Source: Oscillospiraceae bacterium (lineage in GTDB: Bacteria; Bacillota; Clostridia; Oscillospirales; Oscillospiraceae). Taken from it: DNA of 64,000 nucleotides. A model generated the notes under the pieces. It was not told the origin of the DNA. It did no database searches and worked only from the letters and a program-made list of their open reading frames with translations. Both the position numbers and the translations under genes were made by a program. The stretch covers positions 24,113-88,112 of the forward strand of contig SVMF01000011.1 in the NCBI GenBank assembly GCA_015067565.1, written 5' to 3'. This document shows positions 34,139 to 42,626 of the stretch, piece by piece. Position 1 is the stretch's first letter. Each line of letters opens with the position of its first letter.

Positions 34139-35056
34139 ATGCTGAGGCGGAGAGTACTGTACTTAACCTGTCTGGTCGGGTGCATCGGTTTTTATATTGC
34201 ATATCGTGAGTGGATGGCGTGGCTGTTTTTGGTCACGCTTGCTGTGCTTCCTTGGTTCAGTTTGCTGATCAGCCTGCCGTCCATTTTATTTTTGAAGGTA
34301 AGAACCTTCCCGACACGAAAGCTTCAGCTCGGGCAGGAGCTTGCCTTGGCTTTGCAGGTAACCTCCTTTTTGCCTGCGCCGCCGATCACATGGCGATTTA
34401 CCTATCACTCCGGCTTTGACGAAAAGACCTATGTAATCAAAAACACAAACACCTTCCAACCGAAACATTGCGGAAAATATACAATCGGCGTTAAAAAAGG
34501 GAGAAAATACGACTTTTTGTCACTGTTCCGTTTCCCCTTCGGGAAAAAGCTGCAGCAGACGGTCTATGTCCTTCCGACACCGATCAAGGTCGAGAATCTG
34601 CCCGATCTGGAAAAGAGTCTTTGGGTCGGTTGGAAGCCAAAACCCGACGGTTTTTCCGAAGTACACGACCTGCGCGAATATCGTCCCGGTGACAACCTGC
34701 GTCAGATCCATTGGAAGCTGAGTGCGAAAACCGGGAAATATATCTACCGTGAACCGCTCAGACCGCTGAGAAAGCGGCCACTTCTGACCATATGTCTGTG
34801 CGGAAGTGAAGACGTTTTAGATCGCAAGCTCGGAAGACTTTTGTATGTCAGCTCGGAGCTTTTGAAGCTGGAGTTAACACATGAGCTGCGCTGTATGGCG
34901 CGGGATCGGGTGTATTCCTTCCGCATTTTGGATCAGAAATCCTTGGAAGAGGCAGTGGTATCCATTCTTTCGCTCTGTCCATGTGCCGCAGAGCACGCAA
35001 TGAGCGAAAAATCCGCTTGGCAATACCATATCGGAGGTGATCCGAATGAAGCTTGA
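34139..35056 (+). CDS. DUF58 domain membrane protein
   Basis: A 305-residue protein. Two N-terminal membrane segments (VLYLTCLVGCIGFYIAYREWMAWLFLVTLAVLP) are followed by a beta domain and the DUF58 signature LREYRPGDNLRQIHWKLSAKTGK. Starts 2 bp after moxR and overlaps the next gene. A von Willebrand-like fold that partners with MoxR is the family view; the target is unknown. Confidence 0.88.
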   Translation: MLRRRVLYLTCLVGCIGFYIAYREWMAWLFLVTLAVLPWFSLLISLPSILFLKVRTFPTRKLQLGQELALALQVTSFLPAPPITWRFTYHSGFDEKTYVIKNTNTFQPKHCGKYTIGVKKGRKYDFLSLFRFPFGKKLQQTVYVLPTPIKVENLPDLEKSLWVGWKPKPDGFSEVHDLREYRPGDNLRQIHWKLSAKTGKYIYREPLRPLRKRPLLTICLCGSEDVLDRKLGRLLYVSSELLKLELTHELRCMARDRVYSFRILDQKSLEEAVVSILSLCPCAAEHAMSEKSAWQYHIGGDPNEA

Positions 35057-37067
35057 CAAGTGGTGCTCTGCACTGTGTGCGTTTTTACTTGCATTTTCCC
35101 TGAGTTTTTCGTGTGTGAACTGCATCATCACGGCCTTCAAGTTGTCGATTTTGGTTGATTATACGGCCTTGGCGGTATATTGTGCGGTATTCTCGGCGGT
35201 TTGCTGTGCGCTTTTCACGCTTCGTTGGACCTTTATTGTGCCGCTTCTTATGATGGCCCTGGCCTTCTTGGGCTGGAAGTACGGCTCATTGGAATGGAGC
35301 ATCAAGAACCTGCTGCACACCATCTCAAGAGAGTATCACAATGGCTACGGTTGGGGCATCCTGAGCTGGAGCGTAGATGGTCTTCAAAGTGCAGACTTTA
35401 CCGCGGCCTTCATGCTGATCGCAACGCTGATCAGCTCATCTGTGAGCTGGACGGTGTGCCAAAGGAGACCCTGCTTTGTCGCAATTGCCGGTACGTTCAT
35501 TCCGTTTATTCTTTGCACCTTTTTGCTCAAAACCGTACCCGACGAAACCTGGCTGCTGATTTGGCTGATGAGCCTGCTTTTACTTCTGCTCACGCAGGCC
35601 AGACGTCGACAGAAACCGCGAGAGGCGAACAAGCTGACACTATTTTTACTCCTGCCGCTTTTGATCGCAGGCTTTACCCTGCATCACTATGTGCCGAAGG
35701 AGGATTACAAATACCGTGACCTGGCCGAAAAATGGCTTGCGTCGATTCAATCGCTGTTTGAAGACGAGGTTCCCTTTCGTGTCAGTGGCAATTCTGAATC
35801 TGTCGAGCTGTCGCAGGTGGGACCACTTGAGAATACCAATGAACCTGTGATGTATGTTTCTTCCGGCGTGGAACGGGTGTATTATCTGCGCGGACGCGCT
35901 TACGACACCTATACCGGTACGCTCTGGAAGGACTCTGAAAAGCGAAACGATCTTCCATGGCCGCATTCGGGTATGCAGACGGACACCTTAAAAATCCGCA
36001 CGAAAGAAGTCGAACCGCTGATTTATGTTCCTTATTTTTCGGATCCGGACTACGTGTACAAAAATCAACTCATCAACGATCAGAGCCTACAGCGATATGA
36101 AATGCCGGTATATTCTATTTTGCCGTACGGGTTATATTCCTCGTATCCTGTGACACCGCTATACGATCACCACAGCCTGACATATCTGCCGACGCACGTC
36201 AAGCAATGGGCCGAGCAGACACTGAAGCAAATCGATGGATATGCTGATTGGCTGACCGAAGAGGACCTCGGATCGTTGATTTTGGAGTATGTGTCGACCT
36301 CTGCAAGATATCGCCTGAATACTCCGAAAATCCCGTCCGATTGCACGAATTTTGCGCAGTGGTTTTTGGAAGAATCGGACACCGGCTATTGCGTCCATTT
36401 TGCAACAGCTGCGGCCGTTTTGCTGCGTGCCGCAGGCATTCCAACGCGGTACGTGACAGGTTACTGCATAAAGACCGCAGAAGGCCGTGAGGTGACGGTA
36501 TATGAGCGTAATGCGCACGCCTGGGTCGAATACTGGGATCTCAATTATGGTTGGCAGATTATGGAGGCTACGCCGTCTGATGCAGCATCGGATTCCGAAG
36601 AAGCAACTGCGCCAACCCAAACCCGACCTCCCACAACAAGGCCCGCAACAACACGGCCAACAAAACCAACAAAGCCTGCGGGTAGTACGGCCGCACAACC
36701 GAAGAAAGAAAGCAATCCATACAGCTTGATTTTTTGGCTTTGTGTGATAATTTGTGCTATGGTCGGCGTTGTGTTGCTGCAGGCAAAACTGCGAGTCAGC
36801 CGTAGAAATTATCGCCGGAAGCAAGGCAATTCCAACGAGCGATTGCTTTATACACGGAAATTGATCTGCAAGGCCGATAAAGTCTTACAACGCGATCCAC
36901 ACGATGCCGTTTACGACCTGGCACTCAAGGCAAGATTCAGCGCGCATCGGATCAGCCAGGACGAATTGCGCTTAGTGGAGAGCCATTGGAGGGACAGTAT
37001 CACGCAGATGAAAAAGCTTCCGTGCTACCGTCGCATCTACAACAGAATCATTCTTGCGCTGTATTAA
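35046..37067 (+). CDS. Transglutaminase-like membrane protein (TgpA-type)
   Basis: A 673-residue protein. Six to seven N-terminal membrane segments come first, then an extracellular region with the papain-like core: Cys in DTGYCVHFATAAAVLLRAAG, His in ERNAHAWVEYW, Asp in ATPSD. A Thr/Pro-rich linker follows (TQTRPPTTRPATTRP), then a last membrane segment (LIFWLCVIICAMVGVVLLQAKL) and a cytoplasmic tail (DUF4129-like). ATG 35046 has GGAGGTG at proper spacing. Completes the moxR-DUF58 operon. It probably acts on cell-surface proteins or wall peptides. Confidence 0.88.
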   Translation: MKLDKWCSALCAFLLAFSLSFSCVNCIITAFKLSILVDYTALAVYCAVFSAVCCALFTLRWTFIVPLLMMALAFLGWKYGSLEWSIKNLLHTISREYHNGYGWGILSWSVDGLQSADFTAAFMLIATLISSSVSWTVCQRRPCFVAIAGTFIPFILCTFLLKTVPDETWLLIWLMSLLLLLLTQARRRQKPREANKLTLFLLLPLLIAGFTLHHYVPKEDYKYRDLAEKWLASIQSLFEDEVPFRVSGNSESVELSQVGPLENTNEPVMYVSSGVERVYYLRGRAYDTYTGTLWKDSEKRNDLPWPHSGMQTDTLKIRTKEVEPLIYVPYFSDPDYVYKNQLINDQSLQRYEMPVYSILPYGLYSSYPVTPLYDHHSLTYLPTHVKQWAEQTLKQIDGYADWLTEEDLGSLILEYVSTSARYRLNTPKIPSDCTNFAQWFLEESDTGYCVHFATAAAVLLRAAGIPTRYVTGYCIKTAEGREVTVYERNAHAWVEYWDLNYGWQIMEATPSDAASDSEEATAPTQTRPPTTRPATTRPTKPTKPAGSTAAQPKKESNPYSLIFWLCVIICAMVGVVLLQAKLRVSRRNYRRKQGNSNERLLYTRKLICKADKVLQRDPHDAVYDLALKARFSAHRISQDELRLVESHWRDSITQMKKLPCYRRIYNRIILALY

Positions 37068-37068
37068 A

Positions 37069-37101
37069 AAATCACGGTGGCTCATCGAGCCGCCGTGATT
37101 T
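37069..37101. terminator. Bidirectional terminator between moxR operon and HAD gene
   Basis: Stem of 15 bp (37069-37083 with 37087-37101; one G-T pair) with a 3-nt loop. It begins in an A-run and ends in T's. It overlaps the 3' end of the convergent HAD gene, including its stop codon. Confidence 0.8.
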
Positions 37102-37714
37102 CGTTATACAGTTCTTCTACCGTCATGCAGATCGTTTTTGCGCCTAATGAGGCAAGCTGCTGCGGCTCCCGATATCCCCAACCGACTGCAATACAAGGAA
37201 TTTTTGCATGATTCGCAGTTTGCAGATCCACTTCGCTGTCGCCGATGTAAAGCGCATCCGTTCCCATTTCACGCATGGCTGCCAAAACCATATCCGGCGC
37301 AGGTTTTTTAGCATTGACCGTAGATTCACCATAAGCACAATCGATCAAGCCTTCAAAGTAGATGTCCTTCAAGGTTTGCACCAACTCATGCGCCTTGTTG
37401 GATACGATGCAGATCTTATGGCCATCTGCTTTCAAACGCTTCAAAAGATGCAATATTCCCTCATACGGGTGTGTTTCGTCATAACAGTGCAGGGTGTAAT
37501 AGGCCTTCATTTCCGCCAGAATTTCGATCAAATTCGGGCAGGGGAGTGGTAACGAGCGCATCATCAGCATCTTCAAGCCGTCTCCGACAGCAAGTCGAAT
37601 TTCTTCGATCGTCCGTTCAGGGTAGGAATGCTTTCTGAGTGCAAAATTCACTGCATTTTGCAGGTCCTTGAGCGTGTATAGCAGAGTGCCATCCAAGTCA
37701 AATATCAGATTCAT
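37082..37714 (-). CDS. HAD-superfamily phosphatase (phosphoglycolate phosphatase-like)
   Basis: A 210-residue HAD hydrolase. Motif I is FDLDGTLL, motif II is IVSNKAHELV, motif III contains KKPAPDMV and motif IV is YIGDSEVDLQTA. The alpha-helical C1 cap between motifs I and II fits Gph/PGMB-like phosphatases. Exact substrate not determinable. Starts in an ATGA overlap with the tyrosine recombinase gene upstream, an unusual partner. Confidence 0.88.
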   Translation of the reverse strand: MNLIFDLDGTLLYTLKDLQNAVNFALRKHSYPERTIEEIRLAVGDGLKMLMMRSLPLPCPNLIEILAEMKAYYTLHCYDETHPYEGILHLLKRLKADGHKICIVSNKAHELVQTLKDIYFEGLIDCAYGESTVNAKKPAPDMVLAAMREMGTDALYIGDSEVDLQTANHAKIPCIAVGWGYREPQQLASLGAKTICMTVEELYNEITAAR

Positions 37715-38688
37715 TCTTCGTCCTCCTTTATAATGCGAGAGATCGGATTGGCCTGAGCCGCGATTTTCAGCTCCGTATTTTCAATATGCGTGTAGATCTC
37801 CGTCGTGTTCAAATGCTCGTGCCCCAGAACCTCCTGCACAGTCTTGATATCTACGCCATTGCCTACCATCAGGGTTGCTGCAGTATGGCGCAGCTTATGC
37901 GCAGAATACTGACTTGCGTCCAAGCCTGCGGCCAGCATATGCTTTTCCACAAGACGATGTACCGCCGTAACGCTGATGCGATTTCGCTTCTGCGACACGA
38001 AAAGTGCTTTGTTGTCGACCAGTGTCATATTCCTTCGGATTGCCATATATTCATCGATAGCTGTCTTGCACGCTGTGCCAAAATAAACAATACGTTCCTT
38101 ATTACCTTTGCCGCTGACGCGGATGCGGTCTTCGTAAACATCAGAAATATTGAGTCCGACCAACTCGGATCTTCGAATACCACAGCTTAAAAATAGCATC
38201 AGTATTGCGTAATCACGCTTTTCGTTCTTGCCACGAACCGCTGAAAGTAACCGTTTGGATTCCTCCAATGTGAGATATTTCGGCAAGGATTTACGGATTT
38301 TTGGAAATTCAACATCCTTGACCGGATTTTCGACAAGCTGCTTGGTTCGAACCGTCAAATATTTATAAAAGGATTTGATGGCTGATAATTTCCTGGCACG
38401 AGCGGCCGCACCAATTCCGTCAGCGCGATCGTTGGCAAGATACGACAGAAAATCAAAGATCTCAGTGATCGTAATCCTTTCGATAAATTTCAGATCAACT
38501 CTCCGAATGTCGATCTCCTCCAAGGGAGTGTCATACGGCATATTGTCTTCCATAAGCTTGACAAACCGCAGAAACATCCGGATATCAAGATAATATTCCG
38601 ATATCGTCTTCTGCGATTGGCCTTTAATGGTTTCGTGATAGGATAAGAACTCTCGTAAAACCTGCGGACAATCATGATAGGTTTGCAT
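37711..38688 (-). CDS. Tyrosine recombinase (XerC/XerD type)
   Basis: A 325-residue integrase with an N-terminal SAM-like domain and the catalytic set: Arg in LSCGIRRSEL, Lys in VSGKGNKER, HKLRHTAATLM (His-x-x-Arg), the later His in LGHEHLN and the nucleophile Tyr in TEIYTHIE. Length and sequence suit a chromosomal Xer recombinase, although its place beside a decayed mobile region leaves a phage or element integrase possible. Also unusual is its translational coupling to a HAD phosphatase. GGAGG precedes the ATG. Confidence 0.85.
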   Translation of the reverse strand: MQTYHDCPQVLREFLSYHETIKGQSQKTISEYYLDIRMFLRFVKLMEDNMPYDTPLEEIDIRRVDLKFIERITITEIFDFLSYLANDRADGIGAAARARKLSAIKSFYKYLTVRTKQLVENPVKDVEFPKIRKSLPKYLTLEESKRLLSAVRGKNEKRDYAILMLFLSCGIRRSELVGLNISDVYEDRIRVSGKGNKERIVYFGTACKTAIDEYMAIRRNMTLVDNKALFVSQKRNRISVTAVHRLVEKHMLAAGLDASQYSAHKLRHTAATLMVGNGVDIKTVQEVLGHEHLNTTEIYTHIENTELKIAAQANPISRIIKEDEE

Positions 38689-39346
38689 TTTTTACCTCCA
38701 TAAAATATAGTATTTGGAGTTATTGGGTCTAATTAATAGGGGAGTGGCCTCAAAATCCTTATAAACAAATTGAATCCAAGTAATCAAACAAAATATTGGA
38801 TATAAATCTTATAATCATGTCAGAAATTGATATATTTCGAACATATGTAAATCTTGTACCGCACATTCTGCTAAATGAATAGAAGAAAATTCAAATGAAG
38901 CAAAACAATAATAGTTCTTATTTTATAATCTCATCCTAAATATATTAGCTTATGCTACAACACATCTCACAAAGAAAATGCCCCTCATATTAAATTCGCT
39001 GTCCTTTACTTCATGCGTAACCCTTGATCAAAAGCCCACGGAAGGAATGCAGTACGCACCGGAACAGCTCATTGCAAATATGAGTAATAGAAGCTCTCAG
39101 AGCTTTCATACGGATAATGCATTATAAAGAAAATTCATAGCTTCGCAGAAACAACCCTGATATAGTAGTCATTTGAAGTAACAGACGCTGCAGTATGTAA
39201 GTTTCTATACAAATCATTATTTCACGATCCAAAAAATAATAACGATGCTCATACGTTCCAAATGATAACTATGCTCAAACGATCCAATCGTCCCGGGAAC
39301 AGCAACTGTCTCGTCCTAATAGCTATATTATAGCACAAGTAAACAC
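38689..39346. other. Gene-poor decayed region upstream of the recombinase gene
   Basis: About 650 bp of AT-rich DNA without a convincing ORF. A frame at about 38993-39130 reads like a badly decayed transposase core (G-QY ... SQS ... DNA), which is weak evidence. It contains two near-tandem 27-bp repeats at 39235-39261 and 39261-39287 (23 of 27 identical, period 26) and a partial third copy at about 39213-39233. A leftward promoter lies just to the right (39327-39355), so this could be a long 5' leader for the recombinase gene. Confidence 0.4.
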
Positions 39347-39355
39347 AAAACGCAA
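39327..39355 (-). promoter_or_regulatory. Leftward promoter in the decayed region
   Basis: Leftward -35 TTGCGT (39355-39350), 17 bp, -10 TATAAT (39332-39327). Transcription would run through the 26-bp-period repeats toward the recombinase gene, whose start is about 640 bp away. Confidence 0.45.
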
Positions 39356-39380
39356 CAAAATTTTTATTTTGTTGCGTTTT
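39347..39380. terminator. Candidate bidirectional terminator
   Basis: A perfect 14-bp stem AAAACGCAACAAAA (39347-39360) with TTTTGTTGCGTTTT (39367-39380), 6-nt loop, flanked by A and T runs. It overlaps the -35 of the leftward promoter. Confidence 0.55.
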
Positions 39381-39469
39381 ATTTTGGTGCGATCAAAAAT
39401 CCTCCCCACTCAACCGGTGGCAAAAATAGCTTTTCTTTTCTGAAAACAGAGTTGATCAACAGGGATTAA

Positions 39470-39577
39470 ACGAAGACATTTAATCATCTGATTGATGATA
39501 GCATTCACTTCTACAACTATGAGCGTATTCAGAATAAAACTGGAGTGGCGCCGCTAACGCTTCGCCACTCCGCTTAA
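39470..39577 (+). pseudogene. IS3-family transposase, 3' remnant
   Basis: The frame 39470-39577 encodes NHLIDDSIHFYNYERIQ followed by NKTGVAPLTLRHSA and a stop, which is the characteristic C-terminus of IS3-family (orfB) transposases. An in-frame TAA at 39467-39469 and the lack of any upstream catalytic DDE part show that only the tail is left. The hairpin GGAGTGGCG/CGCCACTCC (39542-39550 with 39563-39571) is within this coding tail. Confidence 0.8.
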
Positions 39578-39590
39578 AACTTAATATTCC

Positions 39591-39854
39591 TATTTAATGT
39601 CTGCTGAATAAGTCGCTACTGCGGCTTATTCGCACAGCGTTGCTGTGCAATCGTGCAAAAACGGCTCTTTTTAACCGTTTTGCACGATTCAGACATGTAA
39701 ACAATGCGTATTTTCGCACGAGCATCGCAACGCTCGTGCGAAATGTGCAAGGTTTTTAGCGGTTTTACCGCCAAAACCTTGCACTCGAACAACGCAAAAC
39801 AGCCCTGAAAGCTTTGGCTTGCAAGGGCTTTCGCGTTGTTCAGTACGCATTATT
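39591..39854 (-). repeat. 264-bp structured repeat, copy 2 (inverted)
   Basis: Reverse complement of the element at 22604-22868, identical apart from one substitution near 39831 and one base fewer in the A-run around 39677-39682. Both cloverleaf-like modules are retained. It begins 14 bp after the IS3 remnant stop and ends 66 bp before the EFR1 gene. The two copies face each other across 16.7 kb. Confidence 0.88.
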
Positions 39855-39920
39855 CAGCTGCTTTTTTGAGACGTCCTCATAAACTGTTGCAGTTCAGTGC
39901 TACATGAACGCTTTTTTGTT

Positions 39921-40655
39921 TTAACCGAGCTCGGATTCATCTACCAAAGGGTTAAAATAACGATCCGACTTTGTTTTGTTCCGGTAACGAATTGCTTTTT
40001 CGGGACAGCGATGATAGCATCCCAGACATGCAACACATTGATCCAGGAAGCGGATCCTCCCCTCTTCCATGCGGATATTTCCGCTTGGGCAGATGGAAAC
40101 ACATTTTCCGCAGCGAACACAGGATTGTGTTATGGTAAAATCACTTGCAATCAGATGCCATTTAGATTTATTATCTTCATACTTTTCCGACCGCATTTTC
40201 TTTGATTTCGGTTGCAAAACAGAAGATATTTTCAACTTTTCAATCACTTTTGCAATTCTTTTTGGTGCTTTATTGAGGGTACTTTTTAGGTAAAATTCCG
40301 GCACGGTAAAGCTCAGTGTATAGTTCTCTGGCATCTTGAGGCATTGCACAGACATGATTTTCAAACCACAGGCCTTTGCGTATTCATAAGCAAAACGATC
40401 TGCACCACCAAGCATCCCGCCGTAATTCAGCACGAGATCCAGTCGAACTTTTTTCGACAGCCTCGGGAATAGATCATAGGTATGCTTCGGAAGTCCCCAG
40501 GAATACACTGGTGAAACAACGATCAATCGCCCGAATTCTGCTCCGTCACCGTCATATTTCGGTATATAAATCATTTCTCCTGAAAGTTCGGATTTTATCT
40601 GTTTTGCAATGTATAAGCTATTACCGGTAGATGAAAAGTAGAAAATACCTATCAT
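39921..40655 (-). CDS. EFR1-family flavodoxin-ferredoxin protein
   Basis: A 244-residue protein: an N-terminal flavodoxin fold (FYFSSTGNSLYIAKQI, FMN phosphate loop) and a C-terminal dicluster [4Fe-4S] domain (CVRCGKCVSICPSG and CVACLGCYHRCPEKA). EFR1 proteins are predicted low-potential electron carriers in anaerobes. Starts 3 bp after the XRE-TPR gene stop, so the two are co-transcribed. Confidence 0.9.
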   Translation of the reverse strand: MIGIFYFSSTGNSLYIAKQIKSELSGEMIYIPKYDGDGAEFGRLIVVSPVYSWGLPKHTYDLFPRLSKKVRLDLVLNYGGMLGGADRFAYEYAKACGLKIMSVQCLKMPENYTLSFTVPEFYLKSTLNKAPKRIAKVIEKLKISSVLQPKSKKMRSEKYEDNKSKWHLIASDFTITQSCVRCGKCVSICPSGNIRMEEGRIRFLDQCVACLGCYHRCPEKAIRYRNKTKSDRYFNPLVDESELG

Positions 40656-40658
40656 AAA

Positions 40659-41693
40659 TTACTCCTGTTCCTTCTGAAGATCAGCGATCTTTTGAAGATA
40701 CTCGCGGATGACCTCACCTTCGTCGGTCTCCCAGTCCTCGCGGTAGATCTCGATAACCTTGCGGTAAGCCTCGATCGCCTTCTTCTTGTCGCCACAGATG
40801 GTTGCAATTTGAGCAATGGAGAGATAATTGTCGACATATCTTGGTGACTGTTCCAGTCCTGCGGCCATTTCAAAGTCCGCAATTGCCTTGTCAAACTGCC
40901 CTCTCTTAGCATACAGGGAGGCGCGTTCATTCCAGGCATGCTCATCATTGCCGTACATTTCGATCATCTCCTGCAGATACGGTTCGGCAGCTTCCCAGCC
41001 GAATTCGTACTGCGCAATGTATGCCTTGTACAGCAAATAATGATACGTCTCCTTGATGCTGCGCAGTTTTTCGAGGGCCTCGTTCGCCTCGGCAAATCTG
41101 CCGTCAGCGACCAGGTTGTCGATCAGCCACATATAACCGGCTCTATCGCTGGGATGCTTCTTCGTGTAGTCCTTGTAGTAGTCGATGACGCGGCTATGAT
41201 TGGTGATGCACCAATCCAGGAAGGTGCCATCCATGCCCTCACACAAAATTGCATGGTTTTCGTGATTCTCAGGCTCGACCTCGAGCGCGATCTTTGCGAT
41301 CTCAACCGCTTTTTCACGGTAGGCCAGCGCTCTTTGATTGTAGAGATTACCCAACATAGTCAGGCAGCGCTTCTTGGTATCGAGTTTCAAACAGCCTTCC
41401 TTCAGGAAATTCTCGGCGTATTCGAAGTCCTCCTTGGAAAGCTTGACCTCGCTGTAGATCATCTTGTCAATGCGCTTGAGATGCGTTTCGGTTCCGCTCT
41501 CAAAAAGAGCATCGATGGTCGTTCCGAGAATGGCCGAAAGCTCCGGCAGGATGGAAATGTCAGGATAGCTTAAGCCGTTCTCCCATTTTGAAACCGCCTG
41601 AGAAGTGACATTCAAAGCCGCCGCCAGCTTCTCCTGGGTCAGGTTGCAACGCAGACGGTGCGTGCGAATTTGTTTTGCGATATTATTTTGCAT
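40659..41693 (-). CDS. XRE-family regulator with TPR repeats
   Basis: A 344-residue protein. An N-terminal helix-turn-helix (QIRTHRLRCNLTQEKLAAALNVTSQAVSKWENG) is followed by about 250 residues of tetratricopeptide-like helical repeats (e.g. AWNERASLYAKRGQFDKAIADFEMAAGLEQ). This architecture is common for clostridial regulators responding to peptides or protein partners. Start at 41693 supported by AAGGAG upstream of MQNNIA. A perfect inverted repeat just upstream may be its own operator. It leads a two-gene operon with the EFR1 protein. Confidence 0.88.
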   Translation of the reverse strand: MQNNIAKQIRTHRLRCNLTQEKLAAALNVTSQAVSKWENGLSYPDISILPELSAILGTTIDALFESGTETHLKRIDKMIYSEVKLSKEDFEYAENFLKEGCLKLDTKKRCLTMLGNLYNQRALAYREKAVEIAKIALEVEPENHENHAILCEGMDGTFLDWCITNHSRVIDYYKDYTKKHPSDRAGYMWLIDNLVADGRFAEANEALEKLRSIKETYHYLLYKAYIAQYEFGWEAAEPYLQEMIEMYGNDEHAWNERASLYAKRGQFDKAIADFEMAAGLEQSPRYVDNYLSIAQIATICGDKKKAIEAYRKVIEIYREDWETDEGEVIREYLQKIADLQKEQE

Positions 41694-41709
41694 GATAATC
41701 GCTCCTTTC

Positions 41710-41745
41710 TTGTGATAGCTAGATTTTAGCACATCCCTATCACAA
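41710..41745 (-). promoter_or_regulatory. Inverted-repeat operator around the promoter of the XRE gene
   Basis: Perfect 9-bp arms TTGTGATAG (41710-41718) and CTATCACAA (41737-41745), 18 bp apart. On the leftward strand a -10-like TAAAAT lies between the arms, and the AAGGAG ribosome site follows directly. The geometry suits autoregulation by the downstream XRE protein. Confidence 0.55.
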
Positions 41746-41773
41746 AGAACATCGACACGATGGAAGGTTTGAC

Positions 41774-42520
41774 TCAACCGACAGTTGGATCATACGGAAA
41801 AACATCCATAAACCGTACCTTAAAGCGATTGAGCGCATACAAACGGTCAATGCGTGCCTTGGTCTGCTCGTCCTCCATGATTCCTTCACGGATATAGCGG
41901 TCAAGCGCTTCGTAGGTAAAGCCGAGCTTTTCTTCATCTGTTTGACCGCAGAGGCCGTCGATCGGCACTTTTTCAATCAGGCACTCGGGCAGGCCCAGTT
42001 CCCTGCCAATGGCCTTGACCTCACGCACACAGAGCATGGAAAGCGGACTGAAATCGCCTACGCTATCTCCGTATCGTGTGGAATAGCCTACCCAATCCTC
42101 AGATAGATTGCAAGTATTGACAACTCGGCCGTTTTTGCTCTGGCAAACGGCATACAGTGTTGCCATGCGGATACGTGGGGCCAAATTGATCGTGGTATCG
42201 TTGGATACTTTGTTGAGTTTATTCTTGACCTCATTTAAGATACCATCATAGCCATCTTTAATATTGATTACACAATGATCGATTCCGAGGTGCTTCACAA
42301 GAAGAAGCGACATATCGATGTCAGCCTGCTCACCGTTGGGCATCAGGACGCCAAAAACACGATCTTTTCCAAGCGCATCCACACACAACGCTGCTGCTAC
42401 GGAGCTATCCTTGCCGCCGGAAATGCCAACGATCGCATTACACCCCCTGCCATTAACCTCAAACCACTGACGAATCCAGTCAACGATGTCGTCTTTTATC
42501 TTTTTGGCGTTAAAATTCAT
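41774..42520 (-). CDS. nadE: Ammonia-dependent NAD synthetase
   Basis: A 248-residue NadE with the PP-loop GISGGKDSSVAAALC and the NAD synthetase block TCNLSEDWVGYSTRYGDSVGDFSPL. The short length without a glutaminase domain indicates the ammonia-using form. Catalyses the last step of NAD formation from deamido-NAD. GGAGG upstream of ATG 42520. Divergent from pfkA. Confidence 0.94.
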   Translation of the reverse strand: MNFNAKKIKDDIVDWIRQWFEVNGRGCNAIVGISGGKDSSVAAALCVDALGKDRVFGVLMPNGEQADIDMSLLLVKHLGIDHCVINIKDGYDGILNEVKNKLNKVSNDTTINLAPRIRMATLYAVCQSKNGRVVNTCNLSEDWVGYSTRYGDSVGDFSPLSMLCVREVKAIGRELGLPECLIEKVPIDGLCGQTDEEKLGFTYEALDRYIREGIMEDEQTKARIDRLYALNRFKVRFMDVFPYDPTVG

Positions 42521-42571
42521 GCTTACATCCTCCTTTTTCTATACTATATCATATCTGTGCGAATTTTGCTA

Positions 42572-42600
42572 TTTACTTTTGCATAAATTCGGGTTAGAAT
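42572..42600 (+). promoter_or_regulatory. Promoter of pfkA
   Basis: -35 TTTACT (42572-42577), 17 bp, -10 TAGAAT (42595-42600), 26 bp before the pfkA start. Confidence 0.55.
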
Positions 42601-42626
42601 GAAAAAAAGAAAGGCTGGTAATACAT

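Noticed and set aside
39542..39571. Perfect 9-bp hairpin as a terminator
   Set aside because: It lies in the coding tail of the IS3 transposase remnant and has no T-run.
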